64,000 nucleotides of DNA, from the NCBI RefSeq assembly GCF_000397065.2, contig NZ_KE007306.1, positions 524,398 to 588,397 of the forward strand, given 5' to 3'. The position numbers and the translations under genes are program-made. Source of the stretch: Marinobacter lipolyticus SM19. GTDB lineage: Bacteria > Pseudomonadota > Gammaproteobacteria > Pseudomonadales > Oleiphilaceae. This document shows positions 9,391-17,440 of this stretch, piece after piece. The notes under the pieces were generated by a model. That model made no database searches and was not told the DNA's origin. It worked only from the letters and a program-made list of their open reading frames with translations. Every line of letters starts with the position of its first letter. Position 1 is the stretch's first letter.

Positions 9391-9588
9391 ATGACTCAAA
9401 AGCATATCGCAACCGTTCAACCGCTGCCGTCCAGTATCCTCCACAACAGTGTTGAGGTCAGGCGCCAGTATACTCGTGCTGCAGCAAAGCAGGCGGTTCA
9501 ACTGATTAGCAGGAAGATGCGCATTATGGGCAGGAAAGCCCGGACTGCAACTCCGGACATGCCGCAGATGGTTCAACGCGGTCACTAA
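9391..9588 (+). CDS. Small basic protein of unknown function, 65 aa
   Basis: A short reading frame preceded by a near-perfect ribosome site (GGAGGAAGG, about 7 bases before the ATG) and followed 75 bp later by a strong intrinsic terminator. These signals support a real gene. The product is rich in Arg, Lys and Gln, has no membrane helix or signal peptide and resembles no family I know (VRRQYTRAAAKQAVQLISRK in the middle). It sits alone between a divergent LysR regulator and a convergent acyl-CoA ligase. The transcript would be only about 300-350 nt, so a regulatory RNA or dual-function RNA is an alternative reading. Confidence 0.5.
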   Translation: MTQKHIATVQPLPSSILHNSVEVRRQYTRAAAKQAVQLISRKMRIMGRKARTATPDMPQMVQRGH

Positions 9589-9663
9589 CGCGGCCAGCGA
9601 TGGCCCGTATGCTCGGGGTGAAGTCAACAGGGACGTAGACTGGGATATAGCACAGGAACTTGC

Positions 9664-9702
9664 AAACACCGGTGGCAACGCAAACGCGGGCCACCGGTGT
9701 TT
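9664..9702. terminator. Intrinsic terminator, probably bidirectional
   Basis: A perfect 13-bp stem (AAACACCGGTGGC, 9664-9676, with GCCACCGGTGTTT, 9690-9702) closes a 13-nt loop. The T tract on the plus strand ends the 65-codon gene's transcript; the A run on the other side lets it also serve the minus-strand acyl-CoA ligase, whose stop is at 9715... reading toward lower coordinates. Confidence 0.85.
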
Positions 9703-9714
9703 TACGTCAGGGGA

Positions 9715-11397
9715 TCAGGATTCCCAGACCACCTTGGCCTTCTGGCGGAACCACTCATCCATTTTCTGGTTGTAGTAGTTTTCGATTACGTTGCGTTTAA
9801 TCTTCATGGTGGGGGTCAGCATACCGTTTTCCATGGTCCACGGCTCCTTCACCACCACCACAAAGGCCAGCTTCTCGTGGCCTTCGCATAGTGCATTCAC
9901 CGCATCCAGCTCATGCGCCAGCTCCTGTTCGAGCTCGCCACGACTGCCACCGGTTTCCAGCTCGGCCCTTGCCTCATCCGACAGCAACACCATCAGACAC
10001 GGCTGTGGCTGGTTCGCACCCGCGACACACACCACTTCCGCCTTCGGGTGATTGAAACGGTTCTCGATCGGCACGGGCACCACGTACTTGCCCTTCGAGG
10101 TCTTGAACAGATCTTTCACCCGACCGGTAATGCGCAGGCAACCGTCGCTATCGATTTCCCCCATGTCACCGGTTTTCAGGAAGCCGTCATCGGTGACGTC
10201 TTCCCGGGTTTTCTCTTCGTTCTTGTAATACCCCAGCATCTGCCCGGGGCTCTTGACCTCAATTTCACCGCCGTCTCCCAAACGATGCTCCACACCGGGA
10301 TTGGCCATGCCAACGGTGCCAACTTTTGCCTGGCCGGGCCGGTTGGCATGGGAGTACCCGAAATTCTCAGACATGCCGTAAACCTCCAGCAACTCCAGGC
10401 CAAGGCTCCTATACCAGCCAATAATCTCCGCTGACAGGGGAGCCGCGCCGGTCAGTGCAGCACGGCAGTGATCCAGCCCTAATTGCCTGAGCACCTTTTT
10501 CTTCACCACGCCCTTGAGAATGGGAATATTGAACAACAGCCGCTGCTTTTTCGGGGGCAGCTTTGCGTTCACGCCCAGGTAGAACTTCATCCACAGGCGC
10601 GGCACCGAGAAGAACAACGTCGGCCGGGCCCGCTGCAGGTCTTCCTGGAACGTATCCAGCGAGTTGGCAAAATACAGATGGAAACCATAGTAGAGCGATT
10701 GGGTCTCCACGGCCGCCCGTTCCGCGACGTGAGCCAGCGGCAGGTACGACAGCATGCGCTCGTCCGAACCCACCGAAAATAACTGCTGTAGACCATCAGC
10801 CGCCGCAATCATGGTACGGAAACTGTGCATGACGCCCTTCGGGCGGCCGGTGCTGCCGGAGGTGTAGACAATGGTGGCCAGATCATCCGGGTCCGGCAGC
10901 CTCGGCTCCCCCGGCTCACATTGGGCCATGATGTCCATCCACTTTGGCGTGTCATCCCGTGGGGATAATGGCAGGGAGATGATCGGCAAATCCTCGGGAA
11001 TATGCCCCTTGATATCGTTCCAACCGTCCGCCGTGCCATCGAGTTTGCCCAGGAACAACAGCTGCGCTTCACTGTGCTCCAGCACATAGGCAGCGGTATC
11101 GCCGTTCAGTGTCGGATAAAGAGGGACGGACACGTGGCCCGCCGCCCAGATTGCCAGATCGGACAGAATCCAGTGCGCGCTGTTCTTCCCCAGAATGGCA
11201 ATATTGCTGCGTTCAGGCAGGCCAAGGCTGTTCAGGTGGGACACCATGCGTGACACCTGGTCGGCTGCCTGCCCCCAGGTAATATCCTCAACCCGGCCAT
11301 CGGGGAAAGGTTGAGTCAGGTAAACGCTGTCCGGGGTGTGTCTGGCCCAGTGATACAGGCAATGGAGTGACGTCTGCTTCTCGCTTTCTACAGCCAT
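9715..11397 (-). CDS. AMP-dependent acyl-CoA synthetase/ligase
   Basis: An ANL-superfamily enzyme of 560 aa that activates a carboxylate, probably a long-chain fatty acid, to its acyl-AMP and then the CoA thioester. Visible core motifs are the P-loop YTSGSTGRPKGVMHSF (about 170-185), the LLEVYGMSENFGYS A5-type motif (about 325-338), KTGDMGEIDSDGCLRITGRVKD with the hinge (about 405-426), and a C-terminal lysine in TPTMKIKRNVIENYY. The length is close to short FadD/ACSL-like members. It is monocistronic, and a hairpin terminator lies just past its stop. The chain-length preference cannot be read from the sequence. Confidence 0.87.
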   Translation of the reverse strand: MAVESEKQTSLHCLYHWARHTPDSVYLTQPFPDGRVEDITWGQAADQVSRMVSHLNSLGLPERSNIAILGKNSAHWILSDLAIWAAGHVSVPLYPTLNGDTAAYVLEHSEAQLLFLGKLDGTADGWNDIKGHIPEDLPIISLPLSPRDDTPKWMDIMAQCEPGEPRLPDPDDLATIVYTSGSTGRPKGVMHSFRTMIAAADGLQQLFSVGSDERMLSYLPLAHVAERAAVETQSLYYGFHLYFANSLDTFQEDLQRARPTLFFSVPRLWMKFYLGVNAKLPPKKQRLLFNIPILKGVVKKKVLRQLGLDHCRAALTGAAPLSAEIIGWYRSLGLELLEVYGMSENFGYSHANRPGQAKVGTVGMANPGVEHRLGDGGEIEVKSPGQMLGYYKNEEKTREDVTDDGFLKTGDMGEIDSDGCLRITGRVKDLFKTSKGKYVVPVPIENRFNHPKAEVVCVAGANQPQPCLMVLLSDEARAELETGGSRGELEQELAHELDAVNALCEGHEKLAFVVVVKEPWTMENGMLTPTMKIKRNVIENYYNQKMDEWFRQKAKVVWES

Positions 11398-11720
11398 TTA
11401 CGGCTCCGTGTTGTTATTGTATGACCATCGGTTCTTATTCTGTTTTCACTGCATACTACCGGTATTTCAGCTTTCCTCAATAGCCGGACGTGCCTTCACA
11501 ACTGGCTGATTCGTACTTGATTTCGCTTATCCATAAATCATTCGTGACACTTTGTCAGAATGGTCTACATTGAAATGCTGTGCGTAGTACAAAGGTCACT
11601 GCAGGAGAAGCCGATGAAAACCACTGCCCGCTCGTCCCTTATCTTTCCAGCCTGGGGGCTTATTCTGATAGGCTCTGCTGCTTTCATTTACTGCGCTTCC
11701 ACGGGGTTATTAACAGCCTG
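11398..11720. other. 323-bp intergenic region between divergent genes
   Basis: This is the only gap over 300 bp. It separates the starts of the acyl-CoA ligase (minus) and the GST-like gene (plus) and must hold both promoters. The reading frame of the GST gene stays open back to 11580, but that extension (rich in Cys, Leu and Ser and without homology) looks non-coding. I see no convincing hairpin, repeat or operator. Confidence 0.5.
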
Positions 11721-12635
11721 ATGCACGAACTTGTTCTTTACCATTACGCCATGTCTCCGTTCTCGGAGAAAATCCGGGTCATGCTTGGCTACGCCGGCCT
11801 TGACTGGCAATCAGTCACGGTCAGGGAAATGCCGCCTCGCCCCACCCTTGAAGCCATCGCTGGCGGCTACCGCAAGATTCCGGTGGCCCAGAACGGCGCC
11901 GACATATTCTGTGACAGCCGTAGCATAGCGGCTGAAATTGCTCGCCTGACCGGCCGGAATGAACTGATTCTCGAGCAGCAATCCGCCGACATTCAGGGCT
12001 TTGTTCGGGAAACGGATCTCGAACTGTTTCTGGCCTGTGTGATTGCCGCCAGTGACGGCCGCATGCTGAAAAAGCTGATCAAAGAGACCTCATTGCTGAA
12101 TGCCTTCCGGTTCCTGAAGGATCGCATCAATATGGGCCGTAAAGCCCGGGTGAAAGCCGCCAGAGGGCCAGAAGCCAAGGCGCTGGTCCTTGCCCACATG
12201 GCAAACATGGAGTCCATGCTGGAGCAGGACTTCCTGTTTGGAGACTCGCCCTGCATTGCCGATTTTTCCGCCTATCACGGGCTCTGGTTTGTGTGCGACC
12301 TGGCTGGTAAGCCCTGGCTCAGGGACTATCCCCGGGTTCGGGGCTGGATGGCTCGGATGAGAGCCTTCGGCCATGGCCGCCCCTCCGACATTACCGAGGA
12401 TCAGGCCCTGGACATTGCCAGAAACAGGGCGCCCAGAGGACCCGACAAGGATTCCCAGCATCCCCTGACCGGACAGACCGTTGTCGTAAAACCGGACGAC
12501 TATGGCCGGGAGCCAGTGCAAGGTGTGTTGGTATTCGGCGATGACGACACCATCGTCCTTGAGCGCGAGCACCCGCGCACGGGCCTGCTCCATGTTCACT
12601 TCCCCGCGCAGGGCTTTACCATGTCGCCGGTATGA
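11721..12635 (+). CDS. Glutathione S-transferase family protein
   Basis: A protein of 304 aa with an N-terminal thioredoxin-fold GST domain (LVLYHYAMSPFSEKIRVML, then YRKIPVAQ with the cis-Pro and the glutathione-contact FCDSRSIAAEI near residue 65) and an all-helical C-terminal domain, plus an extra C-terminal region of about 80 aa (VVVKPDDYGREPVQGVL...) that is longer than in standard GSTs of about 210 aa. The ATG at 11721 is chosen because the GST fold starts there; no good ribosome site is visible, so translation may be weak or leaderless-like. It lies directly upstream of yebG but is not part of its SOS promoter. Confidence 0.75.
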   Translation: MHELVLYHYAMSPFSEKIRVMLGYAGLDWQSVTVREMPPRPTLEAIAGGYRKIPVAQNGADIFCDSRSIAAEIARLTGRNELILEQQSADIQGFVRETDLELFLACVIAASDGRMLKKLIKETSLLNAFRFLKDRINMGRKARVKAARGPEAKALVLAHMANMESMLEQDFLFGDSPCIADFSAYHGLWFVCDLAGKPWLRDYPRVRGWMARMRAFGHGRPSDITEDQALDIARNRAPRGPDKDSQHPLTGQTVVVKPDDYGREPVQGVLVFGDDDTIVLEREHPRTGLLHVHFPAQGFTMSPV

Positions 12636-12662
12636 GCCACCAGTTGCCAGCCCACCCCGACA

Positions 12663-12678
12663 CTGTATACATATACAG
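12663..12678. promoter_or_regulatory. LexA (SOS) box for yebG
   Basis: The 16-mer CTGTATACATATACAG is a perfect CTGT-N8-ACAG LexA operator with an alternating AT centre. It lies 81 bp upstream of the yebG start codon and close to a TACACT -10-like hexamer at 12690-12695, so bound LexA would block the promoter. Confidence 0.9.
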
Positions 12679-12759
12679 CTTCAGTGTTGTACACTCTCGC
12701 CATACGTAAACAATCACCCACACTCGATTCCTGGGTGTGGATGCCCAATGGAGAGAATC

Positions 12760-13038
12760 ATGGCTGTACAAGCACTGTATTACTCGGAAAGGGATGGACT
12801 GGAGATGGCGTTGAAACACCCGGATACCCTGCTGTTCTCATCCAAGGCGGAAGCCGATGCCAGAGACAAGGTGCTGGAACTGGCAGAGGAGATTACCCAG
12901 TTCCTGCAGGCGCGGGTTGAAGGAATGGATGAAAACCTGGCGGAGAAAGCAGCGCTGGCCATCGCTGAAGAGAAGGAGCTGTTTGGCAAGGCCCTGAAGA
13001 AACCGTCACTGCTGAACCAGAGCACGCTGCCGGATTAA
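12760..13038 (+). CDS. yebG: YebG family DNA-damage-inducible protein
   Basis: A small acidic protein of 92 aa aligned with E. coli YebG: MAVQALYY at the start, LLFSSKAEADARDKVLELAEEI matching the SKKEADAYDKMLD core, and AEEKELFGKALKK near residue 75. YebG is a LexA-regulated SOS gene of unknown mechanism. The ATG at 12760 is preceded by GGAGAG and follows a perfect LexA box. An ATG at 12748 would add only four residues. It is monocistronic, with the Lrp regulator convergent downstream. Confidence 0.9.
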   Translation: MAVQALYYSERDGLEMALKHPDTLLFSSKAEADARDKVLELAEEITQFLQARVEGMDENLAEKAALAIAEEKELFGKALKKPSLLNQSTLPD

Positions 13039-13097
13039 AGTGCCGCGCCAGAATAAAGCCAGATAACATCATGCTCAGGGACGAGCCTGGATATCGG

Positions 13098-13526
13098 CTA
13101 CCGGCGAAACCGGGTTTCCAGAACCACCGCCGAATTGGTTCGCTCAACCCCTTCCAGATTGCCGATTTCATCCAGGACCGTACTCAGTTCCTCCAGGGAC
13201 TGCGCCTGCACTATCGCAATCAGATCATACTCCCCGCTCACTGAGAAAAGCTGGGATACCTGACTGATACTTTCCAGCGACGCGTTGGTTCGGGCTGTCA
13301 GTTTTTGATAGACCTTGATCGACACATGAGCCTCGACCTGATTGGCAACGTAGGCATCCCCCAACTGTACGGAATAGCCCTTAATCACCCCACTGTTCTC
13401 CAGACGCTCCAGTCGGTTCTGGACCGTTGACCGTGACAAGTGGAGCGCCCGCGCCAAATCCGAAATGCTCGTTCGAGCGTTCTGCCGTAACAATAACAGT
13501 AGCCTTTGATCCTGCTTATTCAGCAT
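13098..13526 (-). CDS. Lrp/AsnC family transcriptional regulator
   Basis: A protein of 142 aa with an N-terminal helix-turn-helix (LNKQDQRLLLLLRQNARTS...DLARALHLSRSTVQNRLERL, residues about 2-45) and a C-terminal RAM/AsnC effector domain (VEAHVSIKV... and VSGEYDLIAIVQA, about 68-140). The ATG at 13526 is 141 bp from the divergent astA start. This arrangement suggests it controls the astA-DUF1338 pair in response to an amino acid, probably the substrate of that route. Confidence 0.85.
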   Translation of the reverse strand: MLNKQDQRLLLLLRQNARTSISDLARALHLSRSTVQNRLERLENSGVIKGYSVQLGDAYVANQVEAHVSIKVYQKLTARTNASLESISQVSQLFSVSGEYDLIAIVQAQSLEELSTVLDEIGNLEGVERTNSAVVLETRFRR

Positions 13527-13551
13527 ATTGAAAACTCATCCCAGCATTTTG

Positions 13552-13632
13552 CTAAATCTTTCCATTAATTCGATCAATTTGCCACTACAACTTACCTCAT
13601 TCCGCTTACATACTGATTCGCAAGAGATTTAG
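13552..13632. promoter_or_regulatory. Candidate Lrp operator pair between divergent genes
   Basis: Two inverted 8-mers, CTAAATCT (13552-13559) and AGATTTAG (13625-13632), lie 65 bp apart in the AT-rich space between the lrp gene and astA. Matched half sites in a divergent promoter fit Lrp-type cooperative binding. This is suggestive only. Confidence 0.25.
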
Positions 13633-13667
13633 ACAACAGACATACAACCCACATGCGGGGACTGGCC

Positions 13668-14762
13668 ATGATTATCCGCCCAATCCAGCACAACGATCTA
13701 CAAGCACTGCACGAGATTGCACGGGAATCCGGCCCCGGGTTCACGTCGCTGGTTGATGACCGTGACTACCTGGAAAAAAAGGTTCGGCACGCTATCGACA
13801 GCTTCCAGCGGGAGCTACACCGGCCAGGCGATGAACACTATCTCTTTGTCCTGGAAGATGAAGCAACCGGCGATATCATGGGTACAACCGGTATCGAAGC
13901 GTCCGCCGGGGATGACAGGCCACTCTGCCACTTCCGGCGGGAAGCCGAACCTGCCTCGCGCTCAGGGAGTGAACGACTCACCCGTTGCACCCATTACACC
14001 GGCTGCACCGAAATCTGTAGCCTCTATCTGCGCCCCAGGTATCGCCGGGCCAACGCGGGAAAACTGCTGTCAAAAGTGCGGTTCCTGTTCATGGCCCAGA
14101 ACCCGCATCGGTTTTCCGCCACCATCATTGCCGAGATGCGGGGTGTCTCCGATGCCAGTGGCCAGTCCCCTTTCTGGAACTGGCTGAAGACCCGTTCGGG
14201 CCACCTGGACTTTGCCACCGTCACCCGTTTGGCAGGTACAGCCACGCCCGAGATGCTGGACGCCTTGTTGCCTGCGGAACCACTGTCCACGGCGACGATG
14301 CCCACCGAAGCAATCCGGGCCATCGGTCAGGTTCACGAGCAGACACGACCGGCTCTGAAAATGCTGGAAGCGGAGGGTTTCCGGCACAGGGGGTTCGTCG
14401 ACCTGTTTGACGCAGGCCCCACGGTGGAAGCAAAACTGAACGAGATCACCAGTAGCAGACACTCCACCCGCTGCAGGGTCCAGATTATTGATGACTCCAT
14501 GCCTGCGATTACCCGTAATCACCCGGGCAACCGCGACAATGTTATGCTGATTGCCAATACCGCTGTATCGGATTTCCGCGCCACCGTCACCACCGCAGCG
14601 GCCTGGCTGCCCCATCACAATCTGCTGTCGGTGCCGGAATCCCTGGCCCGCCAGTTGGGCCTGTCGGACGGCGGCATGACGTGCTTCTTGCCGCTGGCGA
14701 CCACAGGGAAAGCCGAAGCCAACGCCCACACCAACTCATCGGAGGTCCTGTATGCACACTGA
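13668..14762 (+). CDS. astA: Arginine N-succinyltransferase family protein
   Basis: A protein of 364 aa similar to AstA, which transfers succinyl from succinyl-CoA to the alpha-amino group of arginine (or ornithine) in the AST catabolic route. Matching landmarks include IIRPIQHNDLQAL at the N-terminus, ICSLYLRPRYRRANAGKLLSKVRFLFMA (acyl-CoA binding), IIAEMRGVSDASGQSPFW, AIGQVHEQTRPALKMLEAEGFR and LFDAGPTVEA. The ATG at 13668 gives the family N-terminus; one at 13653 is possible. The other ast genes (astB, C, D, E) are not here; the only partner is a DUF1338 gene overlapping its 3' end by 11 bp. The substrate may therefore differ from arginine. Confidence 0.82.
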   Translation: MIIRPIQHNDLQALHEIARESGPGFTSLVDDRDYLEKKVRHAIDSFQRELHRPGDEHYLFVLEDEATGDIMGTTGIEASAGDDRPLCHFRREAEPASRSGSERLTRCTHYTGCTEICSLYLRPRYRRANAGKLLSKVRFLFMAQNPHRFSATIIAEMRGVSDASGQSPFWNWLKTRSGHLDFATVTRLAGTATPEMLDALLPAEPLSTATMPTEAIRAIGQVHEQTRPALKMLEAEGFRHRGFVDLFDAGPTVEAKLNEITSSRHSTRCRVQIIDDSMPAITRNHPGNRDNVMLIANTAVSDFRATVTTAAAWLPHHNLLSVPESLARQLGLSDGGMTCFLPLATTGKAEANAHTNSSEVLYAH

Positions 14763-15558
14763 TCGGAACACACTGTTTCAACAGTTATGGGACAACTACC
14801 GCCAGGTAACACCCTCGGCCGAGGAAATACACCGCATCCTTGGAGCGGCGGAGGGACAGAGCATCGTTAACGATCATATCGCCCTGCGTACCTTCAACCT
14901 GGCGCCCGTCGGCCTGGAGGCACTGGCGAAACACTTTACCTCTCTCGGTTACTCTCAGGGCGGTGAGTACCATTTCGAGGCCAAAAAACTCTACGCCCGG
15001 CATTATGAGCACCCGGATCCTTTGGCTCCCAAGGTCTTTATATCGGAACTCCTGACCGAGCAATGCTCAAAAAAATTGCAGGCTATTGCCCGTGAACTGG
15101 TGTCGCAGGTAAAGCCGGAGGACGTGCTCGCGGATAACTTCCTTTATTCCGGACGACACTGGAGCGTGGACTACGCCACCTATGAGGCATTGCTGCAGGA
15201 AAGTGAGTATGCCGCATGGCTGGCCGCCTGGGGCTTCCGCGCCAACCACTTTACCGTCAGCATCAATCAGCTCAGCCAGTATCATTCGGTGGCAAAGATT
15301 AACCAGTTGCTGAAAGACAACGGCTATCGGGTCAACAGTTCCGGCGGGGAGATCAAAGGGTCGCCGGAGGAACTTCTGGAGCAGTCTTCTACCATGGCCG
15401 ACAGGGTGCCGGTTCAGTTTACGGACCGCACGGAAGCCATTCCCAGCTGTTTCTATGAATTTGCACTGCGCCATCCCGATGCCAGTGGAAAGCTGTATCC
15501 AGGATTCGTTGCTGCCTCCGCGGACAAGATCTTCGAGAGCACCAACGCAACGGGCTGA
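14752..15558 (+). CDS. DUF1338 protein, 2-oxoadipate dioxygenase/decarboxylase-like
   Basis: A short DUF1338 protein of 268 aa. Longer relatives (HglS/YdcJ, about 460 aa) are Fe(II) enzymes converting 2-oxoadipate to D-2-hydroxyglutarate with O2 in lysine breakdown. Candidate metal ligands can be seen at His42 (NDHIALRTF), His166 (ANHFTVSI) and Glu236 (CFYEFALRHPD), in the order of the HglS His-His-Glu set. The start codon overlaps the last codons of astA, so both are co-translated. The stop is 15 bp from the convergent pcm stop. Whether this short class uses 2-oxoadipate is inference. Confidence 0.8.
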   Translation: MHTDRNTLFQQLWDNYRQVTPSAEEIHRILGAAEGQSIVNDHIALRTFNLAPVGLEALAKHFTSLGYSQGGEYHFEAKKLYARHYEHPDPLAPKVFISELLTEQCSKKLQAIARELVSQVKPEDVLADNFLYSGRHWSVDYATYEALLQESEYAAWLAAWGFRANHFTVSINQLSQYHSVAKINQLLKDNGYRVNSSGGEIKGSPEELLEQSSTMADRVPVQFTDRTEAIPSCFYEFALRHPDASGKLYPGFVAASADKIFESTNATG

Positions 15559-15573
15559 GGACCAGATGAGACG

Positions 15574-16239
15574 CTAGGCACTGCCTTCGGGCCAGCCCTG
15601 TTCTCCGAGCAGGGGAACGAATCGCACACCGCCCAGGCTCTCGCTCTCGTACTCGGACGTCGACACCCGGGTTATGCGAACGAGGTCCTGTCTGATGTGC
15701 TCACCGCCAACAGGCATGACCAGGCGACCACCGACGGTCAGTTGATCCTTCAATGCCTGCGGGACAGACGGGCCGCCAGCGGCGACCACAATGCCATCAA
15801 AGGGCGCCACCTCCGGCATCCCCAGGGTGCCATCGCCACAGTACACATGGACGTTGCTGAATCCTTCCGCACGCAATACCTCACGGGCATGCGCTGCCAG
15901 TGCCGGCAGTCGTTCAATACCGAAAACCTCATCGGCGATACAGCCCAGCACCGCAGCCCCATAACCGGACCCAGTGCCCACATCAAGAACTTTTTCTCCC
16001 CCCTGAAGATTGAGAGCGTCCACCATCAACGCCACCACATAGGGTTGGGAAATGGTCTGTCCTTCCCCGATCCCCAGGGGGCCGTCCTCATAGGCCAATT
16101 GTTGCATATCTTCTGATACAAACCGTTCCCGCCGGACACGGCGCATAGCGTCTATCACCAGCGGTGAGGTAATCCCCCTACCCTGGATGTGATACTCCAC
16201 CATCGCCATCCTGCGAGCGGTAAAATCGGGTTCGTTCAT
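15574..16239 (-). CDS. pcm: Protein-L-isoaspartate O-methyltransferase
   Basis: An enzyme of 221 aa that methylates isoaspartyl residues in aged proteins using S-adenosylmethionine. It shows GQTISQPYVVALM (about 60-72) and the SAM motif KVLDVGTGSGYGAAVLG (about 84-100), followed by GDGTLGMPEVAPFDGIVV and the C-terminal RLVMPVG. The ATG at 16239 is preceded by a run of nine G (plus-strand C 16245-16253) that forms the ribosome site, a tract that could slip. An upstream start at 16275 would skip this signal. It stands alone, convergent with the DUF1338 gene. Confidence 0.92.
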   Translation of the reverse strand: MNEPDFTARRMAMVEYHIQGRGITSPLVIDAMRRVRRERFVSEDMQQLAYEDGPLGIGEGQTISQPYVVALMVDALNLQGGEKVLDVGTGSGYGAAVLGCIADEVFGIERLPALAAHAREVLRAEGFSNVHVYCGDGTLGMPEVAPFDGIVVAAGGPSVPQALKDQLTVGGRLVMPVGGEHIRQDLVRITRVSTSEYESESLGGVRFVPLLGEQGWPEGSA

Positions 16240-16451
16240 AATCTCCCCCCCCCTGATTCCATCCAGCAATGCCAAGCATCAAGGCGACAGCCGCTGCCTT
16301 ACTTTAAGTAACAAAACACCTACGTTTTACTATGGACGATTGTCCTCCTCCTGACTACTTTTCAACCAGGGTCTGCGATACAGGAAACGGGCCCACCAAT
16401 AAAAACAACAAGGCAGCCAACGGCTGCCATTTGTCCATGAGGAGATCGGGA

Positions 16452-17117
16452 ATGTCCGCACCAGTAAATCACCTGGAGCAACGCACACAGGATGCCAATG
16501 AACTTCTGGAAGGGATAATGCCTTCCGCTATTACTCTGGCGATGATGCTTCGCCACCGCAAGATGGCAACCTGGTTACGTACTGAGTTTGAAGGCTATAG
16601 CGACAGTACACTGACACCGCCCTATCGACGGGAGCTTCCTGGTCATATCGTTGCCCGCTCGCCTCAATACGGCTGGATTCCCGCCCCTGTGGATGACCAA
16701 CAGAAAGTGGAATACGGTCGCCTGAACCTTAATGACGGCGTCAAAGCACTCGAGAAAATCTGTTTAAGCTGCAAGAAAGGCACGGGTAACAGGGTCGTTC
16801 TGCCCTCTGAGGAAATGACGAAACTGCAATCGCGGATCAACCTCAGTGCCGAGTTGGCAATCAACGTCAGCCGTGATACTTACTCCGACGTTCTGAAAAC
16901 CATTCGGGCAGCGATCTACCTGTGGACCCGGGAACTCGTGGCGCTGGGCGTTGGCGGTGAACACAACTCGTTCAGTCCCGAAGAACGAAACAAAGTCGCT
17001 ACGCTGGATAACCCTGAACAATTCTGGCGTCGCGCCATGGATGAACTGGACGACCTGCCCATCCCCGACACCAGGGAGGTTGGTTTCTTCGAGCGTGTTT
17101 TCGGCCGGACAGGCTGA
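16452..17117 (+). CDS. Possible AbiTii-domain protein
   Basis: A protein of 221 aa whose first 85 residues match the AbiTii pattern: a helix ending ALMLRHRK-like (LAMMLRHRKMATWLRTEFEG, about 29-48), the WxxxExxGY signature (W41, E45/E47, GY48-49), PPYRR at about 56-60 and a GWIPAPV segment before a longer helical part. AbiTii-type N-terminal domains occur in proteins linked to abortive-infection and other defence contexts, but this assignment is from pattern only. The ATG at 16452 is preceded by GAGGAG at 8 nt; the frame stays open further upstream. No partner defence gene lies nearby, and a hairpin follows the stop. Confidence 0.55.
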   Translation: MSAPVNHLEQRTQDANELLEGIMPSAITLAMMLRHRKMATWLRTEFEGYSDSTLTPPYRRELPGHIVARSPQYGWIPAPVDDQQKVEYGRLNLNDGVKALEKICLSCKKGTGNRVVLPSEEMTKLQSRINLSAELAINVSRDTYSDVLKTIRAAIYLWTRELVALGVGGEHNSFSPEERNKVATLDNPEQFWRRAMDELDDLPIPDTREVGFFERVFGRTG

Positions 17118-17123
17118 CCCTCA

Positions 17124-17152
17124 GGGCCCCGACCAGTCGTTGGCCGGGGTCC
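17124..17152. terminator. GC-rich hairpin between convergent genes
   Basis: GGGCCCCGACCA (17124-17135) pairs with TGGCCGGGGTCC (17141-17152) with one mismatch and one wobble, around a 5-nt loop. It sits between the stops of the AbiTii-like gene and the small minus-strand gene. No T run follows, so termination may be Rho-assisted. Confidence 0.4.
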
Positions 17153-17159
17153 AGCCCCC

Positions 17160-17354
17160 TCAATAAGTAACACGATGGCGGTCGAAGATTTCCCGGATTT
17201 CCCGTTCTTCCTCTGCGGGAATCATCACCCTGATTACCTGGTTTTCCCTGTCCAGATAGATCGATTCCCGGGGCAGCCCCGTTGCAAGCAAATCCTCTTC
17301 GGTATTTTTTGCCTGGTCAATATCCTCGTAATGTCCGTTCAATGTCTTGTTCAT
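17160..17354 (-). CDS. Small acidic protein, YflT-like fold suspected
   Basis: A 64-aa protein with the ideal ribosome site AAGGAGGT 8 bases before the ATG at 17354. The pattern (YEDIDQAKNTEEDLLATGLPRESIYLDREN...IRVMIP...IREIFDRH) resembles the ferredoxin-like YflT/general-stress fold: a helix, a short strand and a C-terminal helix ending in RH. It has no signal peptide. It is divergent from the L,D-transpeptidase gene, 86 bp apart. The function is unknown, and the strong translation signal suggests an abundant protein. Confidence 0.65.
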   Translation of the reverse strand: MNKTLNGHYEDIDQAKNTEEDLLATGLPRESIYLDRENQVIRVMIPAEEEREIREIFDRHRVTY

Positions 17355-17440
17355 TGGGCTTACCTCCTTTTTAATCGCCCAATAAAAGTCTAGGATTAAT
17401 ACCAAGGCCGTTCAATTTTTGCCCGCCCCGGAGAGAAAGG

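Noticed and set aside
9525-9590. Element resembling a tRNA-Cys anticodon stem-loop (CCGGA-CTGCAAC-TCCGG, anticodon GCA)
   Set aside because: No acceptor stem, no proper D or T arm and no CCA end can be drawn; the match is confined to one hairpin inside the 65-codon frame.
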